DNA of 57,669 nucleotides from Calothrix sp. MO_167.B12 (GTDB taxonomy: Bacteria > Cyanobacteriota > Cyanobacteriia > Cyanobacteriales > Nostocaceae), in assembly GCA_030066045.1 (NCBI GenBank), contig JASJCJ010000026.1, forward strand, positions 1 through 57,669, read 5' to 3'. Made by a program: the position numbers and the translations under genes. The first letter of the stretch is position 1. Every line of letters begins with the position of its first letter. A model generated the notes under the pieces. That model did no database searches, was not told where the DNA came from, and saw only the letters and a list, made by a program, of their open reading frames with translations. Of this stretch, positions 41,345 through 49,628 are shown piece by piece.

Positions 41345-41921
41345 AAGAATTATTGCTTTGTTTTTCTGTAAATTTATACAAGGTGGCGTTTACTCTCACC
41401 GCAAAGGGCAGTCAATGTAGCAGGAGTTATACGCCAAAATTAGTAGGATTTACACAACTGGCATATTTTTCTAGGTTTCTACCCAACCACTGGGAAAATG
41501 TTTGAACCTAGCAATGAGACTTATAGCATCACGCGCCAACCACTGATTGTGATACGCAGTTTTAGTCCTGATTATATGAAGCTATAGTTTCTATGTTAAT
41601 TGGGATTGAAATAAATACAATATTTGGCAATTAATGAATAAAAGCTAATTCCCTTTACTTTTTAGCTTTTATTTAGATACGCGAGTGTGTTCCAATACAT
41701 CATTGCAAAGCTTAACAATTATTGATAAAGTAATTGTAAACCGGGGGTTGGAAAATGTAGTACCCGTGGACTGCGGGGAAGGGAAACTGTCTGCTGAATA
41801 CGTACTGTCGGGGATAGCAATATCTAGATAAGTGCAACGCAGAAATTTCTATTCTTGAGGATAGAAGCCCACACGCTCACAGGTAAAATCTATTAAGGAT
41901 AATCCCTTTCAATAATGTACG
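41345..41921. other. Intergenic between the S51 peptidase and PucC-like genes
   Basis: 577 bp divergent spacer. The right half carries a TnpB C-terminal relic and IS605-type end (listed separately). The left half is AT-rich with no features. Confidence 0.5.
41736..41890 (+). pseudogene. TnpB C-terminus relic with IS200/IS605 right-end sequence
   Basis: A 31-codon frame VNRGLENVVPVDCGEGKLSA ... ending TAA at 41831 resembles the tail of IS605/IS1341 TnpB proteins (VPVDCGE). It is followed by GAGGATAGAAGCCCACACGC, the sequence type of the omegaRNA 3' part. No ATG or RuvC motifs remain. Confidence 0.5.
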
Positions 41922-43409
41922 ATGACTATGGGCGATCGCAAAAATTTTCCTGAAAATCATGCTCCATCAATGCCCAAAGTAACATTACCAACAATGTTTC
42001 GTTTGGGTTTGTTTAATATGGGCTTGGGGTTAATGGCAGTTCTCACTCTGGCAGTTCTCAACCGAGTGATGATTAATGAACTGGCTATTCCTGCCTCGGT
42101 TACCGCCGGGATTTTAGCCATGTCACAAATCATTGCCCCAGCCAAGGTTTGGATTGGTCAACTATCAGATTCAAAGCCCCTGTTTAAATTGCATCGTAGT
42201 GGCTATGTTCGTTTGGGAGCAGCTTTCTTTGGCATAGCAATTTTAATCGCTGTTCAAATTGTCTGGCAATTAGGGAGTTTAGTCAACAATGCTAATGGTT
42301 GGTTTTGGGGATTTCCTACTATTAGTCTGACAATTATTCTCGGTTTATTTTTTCTACTCTACGGTTTAGCTTTAAGTACTAGTTCCACTCCTTTTACTGC
42401 GTTATTAGTTGATATTTCCGACGAGGATAATCGTTCTAAAATTGTCTCGATTACCTGGTCAATGTTAATGGTGGGAATTATTTTAGGAGGTATTACAGGG
42501 AAAGTTTTATTAGATAATTTAGAGCCAATTAATAACAATATTAATGCTAGTTTATCAGCCGCAGCAGCTATCAACAAAATTCCCATTGAAATTTTACAAC
42601 AATCAATTAATACCCTATTTTTAATGGTTCCTTTGATTGTATTTGGCTTAGTTATAATTGCTACCTGGAGAGTTGAGAAGAAATATTCTCGTTATGGTAC
42701 CCGTTCTGTATTGGCAAATTCAGAATCAAATATTACCGTTCGTCAGGCATTCAAGGTATTAACAGCTAGCCGCCAAACAGGGATATTTTTCCTATTTGTG
42801 ACAGTTGTGAATCTGAGCTTATTTATGCAAGAAGCTGTCTTGGAACCCTACGGTGCTAAAGTTTTTGGGATGTCCATTGGTGACACTACTTTACTTAATT
42901 CCTACTGGGGAATTGGTATTTTGCTTGGTTATGGAATTACGGGATTTAAAATAATTCCCACAATTGGCAAAAAAGCCACAGCTAGACTGGGTTGTTTGTT
43001 GGTGGCAATTTGTTTTATTTTGATTATTCTGGCGGGATTTACCGAACAACAAACGGTATTAAAATTAGCCCTGATTTTGTTTGGTTTTGCCACAGGTGTC
43101 ACCACCATTAGTTCCATTAGTTTAATGTTAGACCTGACAGCAGCGGAAACCGCCGGTACATTTATTGGTACATGGGGACTTGCTCAAGCCTTATCCCGTG
43201 CTTTAGCTACTTTCAGTGGTGGACTGGTTTTAGATGTGGGCAAGTTATGGTTTGATTTGCCTGTTTTAGCCTATGGTTTGGTGTTTGGGATGCAAGCAAT
43301 TGGTATGATGATTGCGATTGCGATTCTCAAATATGTTGATGTAGCTGAATTTAAAAATAATACCCGAGAAGCGATCGCACAGGTAATGGAAGGCGATTTA
43401 GATGGTTAG
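41922..43409 (+). CDS. PucC/LhaA-like major facilitator (BCH family)
   Basis: 495 aa, about 12 membrane helices. MFRLGLFNMGLGLMAVLTL and VWIGQLSDSKPLF and later GLFFLLYGLALSTSSTPF are conserved in the BCH/PucC family, whose members act in (bacterio)chlorophyll or light-harvesting assembly. Cyanobacteria usually carry one or two copies of unknown substrate. Complete frame. It sits directly after a transposon relic. Confidence 0.88.
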   Translation: MTMGDRKNFPENHAPSMPKVTLPTMFRLGLFNMGLGLMAVLTLAVLNRVMINELAIPASVTAGILAMSQIIAPAKVWIGQLSDSKPLFKLHRSGYVRLGAAFFGIAILIAVQIVWQLGSLVNNANGWFWGFPTISLTIILGLFFLLYGLALSTSSTPFTALLVDISDEDNRSKIVSITWSMLMVGIILGGITGKVLLDNLEPINNNINASLSAAAAINKIPIEILQQSINTLFLMVPLIVFGLVIIATWRVEKKYSRYGTRSVLANSESNITVRQAFKVLTASRQTGIFFLFVTVVNLSLFMQEAVLEPYGAKVFGMSIGDTTLLNSYWGIGILLGYGITGFKIIPTIGKKATARLGCLLVAICFILIILAGFTEQQTVLKLALILFGFATGVTTISSISLMLDLTAAETAGTFIGTWGLAQALSRALATFSGGLVLDVGKLWFDLPVLAYGLVFGMQAIGMMIAIAILKYVDVAEFKNNTREAIAQVMEGDLDG

Positions 43410-43435
43410 AATAATTCGTAATTCGTAATTCGTAA

Positions 43436-43520
43436 TTAAGTTTTGTAACGGGGATTTTACCCCGACACAAAACATACTGCTTATAGAGGCAGGGGAATTA
43501 AACCTCCAAACTTGGTTAAT
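43436..43520. repeat. Triple-hairpin dispersed repeat, third copy
   Basis: Same unit as 15271-15470: GGGGATTTTACCCC, CTGCTTATAGAGGCAG, GGGGAATTAAACC, TTGGTTAA. Preceded by AATTCGTAATTCGTAATTCG tandem triplets. It sits between the PucC-like gene and prxQ. Confidence 0.8.
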
Positions 43521-43536
43521 ATTAAGAGTTTTTGAT

Positions 43537-44013
43537 ATGAATCCCATTCCCGAATTAGACAAGTTAGCCCCTGAGTTTTCAGCTATCGATGCAGATGGTA
43601 ATACCAAGAGTCTGAAAGATTTTGCGGGTAAGTGGTTGGTGTTCTATTTTTACCCCAAGGATAATACACCTGGCTGTACAACGGAAGCTAAAGATTTTAC
43701 TGAGTTACAAAGTAATTTTACTGAATTGGGAGCTACCATTGTCGGGGTGAGTCCAGATTCAACTAAGTCCCACTGTAAGTTTATTGATAAGCATGGGTTG
43801 TCAATTACCTTATTGAGTGATCCGGAACACCAGGTAGCAGAAGCCTATGGTGTTTGGCAATTAAAGAAATTTATGGGTAAAGAATATATGGGGGTGGTGC
43901 GATCAACTTTTTTGATTAATCCCCAAGGAGCGATCGCTCATATCTGGACTAAGGTAAAGGTGAAGGGTCATGCTGGGGATGTTTTGACTAAGTTGCAAGA
44001 ATTGACAACGTAA
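43537..44013 (+). CDS. prxQ: Peroxiredoxin Q (Bcp) with alpha3-type second cysteine
   Basis: 158 aa. Peroxidatic Cys47 in TPGCTTEA. The usual resolving Cys five residues later is Lys52 (CTTEAKDF); Cys80 (KSHCKFI) is the likely partner, as in the subgroup typified by Xylella PrxQ. Reduces hydroperoxides with thioredoxin. The neighbour PucC-like gene is co-directional, 127 nt upstream with a repeat between. Confidence 0.92.
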   Translation: MNPIPELDKLAPEFSAIDADGNTKSLKDFAGKWLVFYFYPKDNTPGCTTEAKDFTELQSNFTELGATIVGVSPDSTKSHCKFIDKHGLSITLLSDPEHQVAEAYGVWQLKKFMGKEYMGVVRSTFLINPQGAIAHIWTKVKVKGHAGDVLTKLQELTT

Positions 44014-44153
44014 ATATTTCTGTTTTCGGCGTTGCTGCTGGTGAAGCTTGGCATTAGCCATATTCAGGTATCAATTTACTCACGCAGAGTCGCAGAGGCG
44101 CAGAGAGTAAGAGCGGTGTATAGCCCTACGGTTTTAGGTTAGGACACATTTTA

Positions 44154-44280
44154 ACCTCATCCAGATTGAGAACTGGAGTTTTCCGTTCCAGGGGAATACC
44201 AAAAAATCAATTATCCTGTAGGGGCACGGCACCCACAATATTCTTCCATAGGTTGTAAACTGACTGATGCCGTGCCCACC
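44154..44280. repeat. Dispersed repeat, copy B (about 125 bp)
   Basis: Matches 3311-3434 end to end in the same orientation: CCTCATCCAGATTGAGAACT, GGAGTTTTCCGTTC, GGGGCACGGC ... GATGCCGTGCCC. Confidence 0.8.
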
Positions 44281-44327
44281 TCACCCGAATTAAGAAAATG
44301 TCCTAACGTGATTTGGTACTGCTATAT

Positions 44328-44542
44328 TTCAAAAATCAAATAGTAATCCTATATAGGAATCCGGTTTGATTTTTGAATAAAATTAGGTACTTGTAGGTAC
44401 TTGTAGGGTGCGTTATGGCTTTAGCCTTTAGCGAAGCCATGCCCGAAGGACTATACGCACCAAGCCATATTACCGGATGGTGCGTTACACTTCGTGGTAA
44501 CACACCCTACGTGTTTTTCAAAAATCAAATAGTAATCCTATA
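44328..44542. repeat. 26-bp direct repeats flanking a hairpin region
   Basis: TTCAAAAATCAAATAGTAAT followed by CCTATA occurs exactly at 44328-44353 and 44517-44542. The first copy also pairs with TTTGATTTTTGAA at 44364-44376. The interior contains GGTGCGTTATGG, CGCACCAAG, GGTGCGTTAC and AACACACCCTAC palindromic blocks. Confidence 0.7.
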
Positions 44543-44549
44543 GTTTCTT

Positions 44550-44966
44550 ATGTTTACTCATATACATTTTCATAAACCCAATGGAAATCATGGAGCCAAA
44601 CCCACACAACAAGACGGTCAACAAATTCTTGATATTCTTGAGAATGCTCAATGGCATGAAAGGGTTCCATTGAAGGAAGAAGATTGTCAAAATATTCAGT
44701 TTGACAAAAATGACCTTTGTCACGCTGCATCTCGTAAAGTGGCTTCTGCCAATAGCCATAGAGGTTGGGTAAGAGTTTCAGGTTATCTTGTTCTTCGTGA
44801 AAAAATAGATAATCATGCAAATATATTGACTTTAAAGCATCATTCAGTTGTCAAAGATGAAGATAATAATTTAATTGAGACGGTGGAAATTTATTATCCT
44901 ATAAAAAAGTATCTTTTTATTTGTCACCCTTCTGGTATAAAAGGCTGGGAAGCACAAGTGAGTTAA
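44550..44966 (+). CDS. Hypothetical protein
   Basis: 138 aa, soluble, His-rich start (MFTHIHFHKPNGNHG). I do not recognise it. It is longer than the opposing reading frames, runs clean for 417 nt and sits right behind a direct repeat, so it may be a recently acquired gene or a cargo remnant. No strong Shine-Dalgarno was seen. Confidence 0.4.
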   Translation: MFTHIHFHKPNGNHGAKPTQQDGQQILDILENAQWHERVPLKEEDCQNIQFDKNDLCHAASRKVASANSHRGWVRVSGYLVLREKIDNHANILTLKHHSVVKDEDNNLIETVEIYYPIKKYLFICHPSGIKGWEAQVS

Positions 44967-45055
44967 ATATACTACGAGTGTGCCAAACATCATCCATATC
45001 AAACAAGAATAAAGGTTAAACATCAGCTTTAATTCATACTTCATAATCACGGGAA

Positions 45056-45114
45056 AGGGCACGGCATTTGTAAAATTCCTCTATGATGGTAAAGATTGTG
45101 GATGCCGTGCCCCT
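45056..45114. repeat. Dispersed repeat, partial copy C
   Basis: Only the hairpin part of the 3311-3434 repeat: GGGCACGGCA ... GATGCCGTGCCC, with a diverged loop. Confidence 0.65.
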
Positions 45115-45173
45115 ACGGGATGATTTATTTTTTGACGTTTTTGATAAATTAGATGTTGTGGGTTTTTATACCA

Positions 45174-45281
45174 TTACATTGTTAAAGATTGCGGATTGGT
45201 TTCCATCAATTTCGCTAAATCTTGTAAGAATGCCGCAGCAGGAGCGCCATAAATAATCCGGTAGTCACAGTTCATATTCAC
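45174..45281 (-). pseudogene. Dihydrolipoamide acetyltransferase (PDH E2) C-terminal fragment
   Basis: 35 codons in the minus frame, NMNCDYRIIYGAPAAAFLQD then LAKLMETNPQSLTM and stop, match the last residues of cyanobacterial pyruvate dehydrogenase E2 (normal form CDHRIIYGA). The active-site His of the DHR motif is now Tyr. The frame is closed by a stop upstream, next to TTACTTATTACTTATT repeats. This is a duplicated or rearranged gene tail, not a functional gene. Confidence 0.7.
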
Positions 45282-45301
45282 CTATCCTTACTTATTACTT
45301 A

Positions 45302-46675
45302 TTACTTATTACTTAATTTCGCAGCATCAACAGCCGATATACCATCACCTTCAGTACCGAAGTACCACAAAGTAGCCGCAGCTTCTGCACGAGTCACGGG
45401 TTTCTTGGGCTGAAACAGGGTGGTATAACCAAATGCTCGACGCACATTAGATTTTTCCCCATTTTGATGATCTGCCAATAGTGCCCCTAATACCTTGGGA
45501 TCGATTTTACCTATATCTTGAAAACCCCAAGCTTGTTGAACTACATTTATATTAGCTTTTGGTAAAGCTTGGCGAGTATCTAAGCGTATCTTCCATAACA
45601 ACAATTGTTCCCGAGTTAGGGGTGCGTCGGGACTGAATAGAACGGCACTAGTATCTCCAGATAAAGAACTGGGAATCAATCCAGCTTCTGCTAATCCTTG
45701 AATTGTGGGGAAATTTGGGTCTTGTGGCGATACGTCTTTAAACACCGGGCGATCGCTAACTGATGCGAAATATACCTGTTTGTCTCGTCTATTAGCATAC
45801 ATGGCATTATTTGCAGCCACTAACCAAAGAGCATATTCTCTTCTAGTTATAGTTTGGTTCGGTTGAAACAGGTTGAAATTAGTACTAGAATTACTTTTAC
45901 TATTGTCATATTCCTCGCCAAAAATTCCCAATACTGCTAAATCTTGGATATATTGGCGTAACTGTTGGGGTACTTTGTTCAGATCGTTAATAGTCTGTGA
46001 CTGATTGTTGGGTGTAATTTTACTAGTAGTTTGTTTCGTTGATTGTTTCTGTGATAATGGTCCAATAAATTCCGATTTTCCTGGCTGAGGAATATTATTA
46101 CCATTGCTTGGGGAGTTGGTTGTAATGGTACTTACTCCCTTAATTGGTAGATATTCAATTAGTATTTCAGTAACATTTTTTGGTTGATTTATTGCAGCAT
46201 TAGTCACCTTTTGCGGCTGAATAGAAATATTGACTTGTATATCATTCCGCCTTGCTGACAAAATGCTGTGAAAATTTTCCCTTGGTTGTTGCTGTTTGAC
46301 AATTTCCCAGTTATTTTTCTGCAACTGCTGATTATAAAAACTGGCAATAATATTACTCGGATCGGAGCTTAACCAACGGGTTGATACTCCATTATCTCTA
46401 TCCTTAGCCGGTGTCACTTCCTGGAGTTTTGCATTAGAATAGAGAGGAATACTTTGGGGAAAATCTGCTGGTAACTTGATTTTAGATTCTGTTAGCTGAT
46501 TTTGGCGATCGCTGACATTTTTAGCACCAAACACTGCTGAATTATTTTTTAACTGAGGATCTGGAGCTAAAGATTGTTCCAAATTTTTACCAATGGAACT
46601 ATTGGTACAGGCTGTTAATGAGGCAATTGTCACTGCCCAGAACAGATAAATAATAGGATGTTTACAGTGCAGCAC
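45302..46675 (-). CDS. SLH-domain lipoprotein
   Basis: 457 aa. Signal peptide II with lipobox SLTAC (Cys23). An N-terminal region of about 190 residues, including IIASFYNQQLQKNNWEIVKQ, is followed by a Ser/Thr/Gln-rich linker. Three S-layer homology-like stretches come after it (about 230-445: ITRREYALWLV, FSPDAPLTREQLLLW, KKPVTRAEAAATLWYFG). Probably anchored to an envelope membrane and bound to peptidoglycan or pyruvylated polymer by SLH. Function otherwise unknown. Confidence 0.85.
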   Translation of the reverse strand: MLHCKHPIIYLFWAVTIASLTACTNSSIGKNLEQSLAPDPQLKNNSAVFGAKNVSDRQNQLTESKIKLPADFPQSIPLYSNAKLQEVTPAKDRDNGVSTRWLSSDPSNIIASFYNQQLQKNNWEIVKQQQPRENFHSILSARRNDIQVNISIQPQKVTNAAINQPKNVTEILIEYLPIKGVSTITTNSPSNGNNIPQPGKSEFIGPLSQKQSTKQTTSKITPNNQSQTINDLNKVPQQLRQYIQDLAVLGIFGEEYDNSKSNSSTNFNLFQPNQTITRREYALWLVAANNAMYANRRDKQVYFASVSDRPVFKDVSPQDPNFPTIQGLAEAGLIPSSLSGDTSAVLFSPDAPLTREQLLLWKIRLDTRQALPKANINVVQQAWGFQDIGKIDPKVLGALLADHQNGEKSNVRRAFGYTTLFQPKKPVTRAEAAATLWYFGTEGDGISAVDAAKLSNK

Positions 46676-46953
46676 GCTGAATCACAAATCGAGTTCTAAT
46701 TTCTACCCTAGCGCAGACTGCGGCGATTTGAGTGTACCTCCTGTGATTTATTTTATGAGTTTGGTTTTTGAGTACCGAATTAACCAATTATAAAGATTTA
46801 GTAAAATCAGCCAAAAACTTTTTCTTCTGCAAAATTTTTAATTTCTTAGCAGTAAGTGAAGCTATAGTGTATCTAGCCATGCTGTGAATCTGGCTAGGGT
46901 TAAGTCCTGCGGTTCAACAAGTAAATAATTAATTTAGTAACCACTCTCACTCA

Positions 46954-48330
46954 ATGACAGGCAAAAACGCAAGACAAAATGCATTGGTGCGGCTAGTGTC
47001 TGCAAATGGATCAGTTTTGGGGTCAGATTTTAGTTACCCCCTGCTTCCTACTCAAGACATGGTAATTGGACGAGACCCCAGCTGTGAAATTATTTTAGAT
47101 GCCATGATGTATCGCATGGTATCTCGTCGTCACGCCACTTTTCGTCCCCTATCTACATCTCCCGATGGTGCTATTAATTGGGTACTCCATGACTTGAATA
47201 GTGCTAATGGAACCTATTTAAATGGTCAACGGTTGCAAGGTTCCCAAGAACTACAACCCGGCGATCGTATAAGATTGGGTCATGATGGACCAGAATTTCT
47301 GTTTGAGTATGAGTTAGTTTCTTCCGGAACACCTACACCGATTCAACAAAGTTCCTTCACTCCCTCCCAGCCAATAACTAGCCACCCAAATTCATCTTTA
47401 ACTGATTCGGTGAGTTTTACCCAATTATTTCCGATTCTCTCTACGGGTAAAGATTTAACTAGCAAGGCTTATCTAATTCCCGGAATTATCACAGTGGTAT
47501 TTGTGGTTTTAATGTTTGCTACCCTGGATAGACCAGAATTAAATCAAGTTTTAGTCGCAACTTTTATAGCTTTAGCTGCATATTACTTTTTTATCTACTT
47601 GCTATGTGGAAAACATAAGCCTTGGTGGGTACTTATAGGCTCAGGAGTAGCAACAATGCTAATTCTCCTTAGTCCCCTGTTAGATGTATTTATATTTGTA
47701 TTTCGTGACATTCTACCCGGTAGTTTACCTGAAACTCCAGATATAACCTTCAGAGAATTACTTGTGCGGATGTTCTTTGGAGCGGGTTTAATGGAAGAAT
47801 TGTTAAAAGCATTACCAATTATGGGTGCTTTCTTAATTGGTAGGATATTACCTTCACCGTGGCGAGAACGGATAGGGGTGTGGGAACCATTAGATGGAAT
47901 TCTTCTGGGGACGGCTTCTGCTGTAGGTTTTACCCTGTTAGAAACCTTGGGGCAATATGTACCAGCAGTAACTCAAAATGTTGCTCAACAAGCAGGGCTA
48001 GGAGCTGGTTTGCTGGCTGGGTTTCAATTGCTTATTCCCCGTATTCTCGGCTCTTTACCAGGACACATGGCATATAGTGGCTATTTGGGATACTTTGTCG
48101 GTTTAGCAGTCCTCAAGCCCCGGAAAAGTTGGCAAATCTTACTGGTAGGCTATTTAACTGCATCCACCTTACATGCTTTATGGAATGCTACAGGTATAAT
48201 TAATGGCTTGCTTTTAATTATTGTAGGTGTAATTTCTTATGCTTTTCTCATGGCGGCGATTCTCAAAGCCAGGGCACTTTCACCCACGCGATCGCAAAAT
48301 TTCGCTACCCGTTTTTTTCAACCTAAATAG
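46954..48330 (+). CDS. FHA-PrsW fusion: phosphothreonine-binding domain plus intramembrane protease
   Basis: 458 aa. FHA domain at about 15-120 with VIGRDPSC (37-44), SRRHATF (57-63) and NSANGTYLNG (82-91). After a Pro/Ser linker (125-160), about eight membrane helices form a PrsW-type domain with EELLK at 281-285, LPGHMAYSG and LHALWNATG. PrsW is a glutamic-type intramembrane protease (site-1 cleavage of RsiW in Bacillus). The FHA domain implies control by Ser/Thr kinase signalling. Divergent from the SLH lipoprotein gene. Confidence 0.85.
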   Translation: MTGKNARQNALVRLVSANGSVLGSDFSYPLLPTQDMVIGRDPSCEIILDAMMYRMVSRRHATFRPLSTSPDGAINWVLHDLNSANGTYLNGQRLQGSQELQPGDRIRLGHDGPEFLFEYELVSSGTPTPIQQSSFTPSQPITSHPNSSLTDSVSFTQLFPILSTGKDLTSKAYLIPGIITVVFVVLMFATLDRPELNQVLVATFIALAAYYFFIYLLCGKHKPWWVLIGSGVATMLILLSPLLDVFIFVFRDILPGSLPETPDITFRELLVRMFFGAGLMEELLKALPIMGAFLIGRILPSPWRERIGVWEPLDGILLGTASAVGFTLLETLGQYVPAVTQNVAQQAGLGAGLLAGFQLLIPRILGSLPGHMAYSGYLGYFVGLAVLKPRKSWQILLVGYLTASTLHALWNATGIINGLLLIIVGVISYAFLMAAILKARALSPTRSQNFATRFFQPK

Positions 48331-48758
48331 GGCTGGCTGTTTCCGTAGGACAGGTTTAGGAGTTAGGTGTTCGGTGTTCGGTGTTCGGTGTTCGGAGTTA
48401 TTTATTACTTAGGGCTTGCTGCAAAAGTCATGATTGTGGGGGTAGGCAACAGGCAAGAGGAAGCAATCCCAAACATCTAACTTCTCGTAATGAGTGCATA
48501 AGTCCTAATTACTAATTACTTATTACTTTCCCCTCATGGAGTTGCTATGCCTACAAATGATAAATTTGCTGGGAGAAAATGAATATTTTATATCTTTTGA
48601 TAGATGATTTGAGTCCGGTCGGCATTATATATTAAAAATGCTCTTCATAAACGTTAGTATTGGATGAAGGTCAAAAAAGATCCAATACAAATGTAGGCAT
48701 AGCACCTATTTGTCTACACAAAACCTCTACACACCACATAGTGGGCAATAGATATAGA
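48331..48758. other. Intergenic with short tandem repeats
   Basis: GTTCGGTGTTCGGTGTTCGG tandem repeat at about 48368-48396, AGGGCTTGCTGCAAAA (an IS-end-like motif) at 48411 and ATTACTTATTACTT runs near 48510. No gene. Confidence 0.5.
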
Positions 48759-49415
48759 TTATTTTTCCGTATCTTGAGATTGCTGAATTTGATTAAGAGC
48801 ATAGTGGGCGATCGCTAGACTCAATCTGGCTTGTTCTATTTCTGATAAAGTTGTCCATTCCCTCTCCCCAATAGTTTCTACAACCTGCGTTGCTTCATTC
48901 TGAGAATGATTATTGCTACGCATTGCATAAGCAAGAGGACGTGCTAATACGAATAAATCTTCTTCTTGCCAGGTTGGCAATACAGATTGGACACATTGCA
49001 CCAATTGCTCTCCCATTGAAGCCTGAGCATCGAAAATTTGACCAGCTGTTTGAGCTATCTTTGACAACCAATCTTCAGGTACTCGCGCTGCAAAATTTAG
49101 TTGTAAAGTTTTTTGTAGCTCTGCCACAATATCAACATTTGTAGTATGATTGTAGTGTTCTGTAGGTGAAAATTGTGCCCAAAGGGTATCTAGCCCAGAG
49201 TAAAAGTTTTGGGAAGAGGAATCTAACTGTTGTTCCATGACATCTTGGAGAACGAATTGTGATTCTGCGTGTAGAAAATATTCTTCAGACTCAGAATCAA
49301 GGGGGTTCCAAGGGTAATTTTCATCTTCTGGAGCGAGTAAGTGTTGTAGTAACTCTAACTCAATGGAATGTTCTGGGGGATATAAGGTATTGGAAGAATT
49401 TGTTTGGTCAATCAT
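48759..49415 (-). CDS. Hypothetical acidic protein downstream of CHAT-FHA gene
   Basis: 218 aa, acidic, no signal peptide or membrane segment; C-terminal half helical (VPEDWLSKIAQTAGQIFDAQ; QARLSLAIAHYALNQIQQSQ). Not recognised. It follows the CHAT-FHA gene on the same strand with a 213-nt gap, so it could be a partner or substrate of that protein. Confidence 0.65.
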   Translation of the reverse strand: MIDQTNSSNTLYPPEHSIELELLQHLLAPEDENYPWNPLDSESEEYFLHAESQFVLQDVMEQQLDSSSQNFYSGLDTLWAQFSPTEHYNHTTNVDIVAELQKTLQLNFAARVPEDWLSKIAQTAGQIFDAQASMGEQLVQCVQSVLPTWQEEDLFVLARPLAYAMRSNNHSQNEATQVVETIGEREWTTLSEIEQARLSLAIAHYALNQIQQSQDTEK

Positions 49416-49628
49416 GTTTTTGTCTCCGCGTAATCAATTAACTTGTACTGACAGCTACATCTGCTCATATCTAATTTCCGCAAAAAAATCTGATTTTCCC
49501 TAGAAAGATAAGCAATTGCTGTTTAACAACAATCATAAATGTTTTCAGTTGCATACACTACATAATGCCTGCAATCAACCGTTGAGTGGTACTGTTATGA
49601 GTAGGGAAATCGCTGAGGAATGTGGCTT

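Noticed and set aside
41736-41890. 6S RNA or riboswitch upstream of the PucC-like gene
   Set aside because: The segment translates into a TnpB-like C-terminus followed by an IS605-type end, which explains it better than a regulatory RNA.
44554-44820. 88-codon minus ORF opposite 44550-44966
   Set aside because: Entirely antisense to a longer frame with no recognised motif; either is uncertain, but the longer plus-strand frame was preferred.
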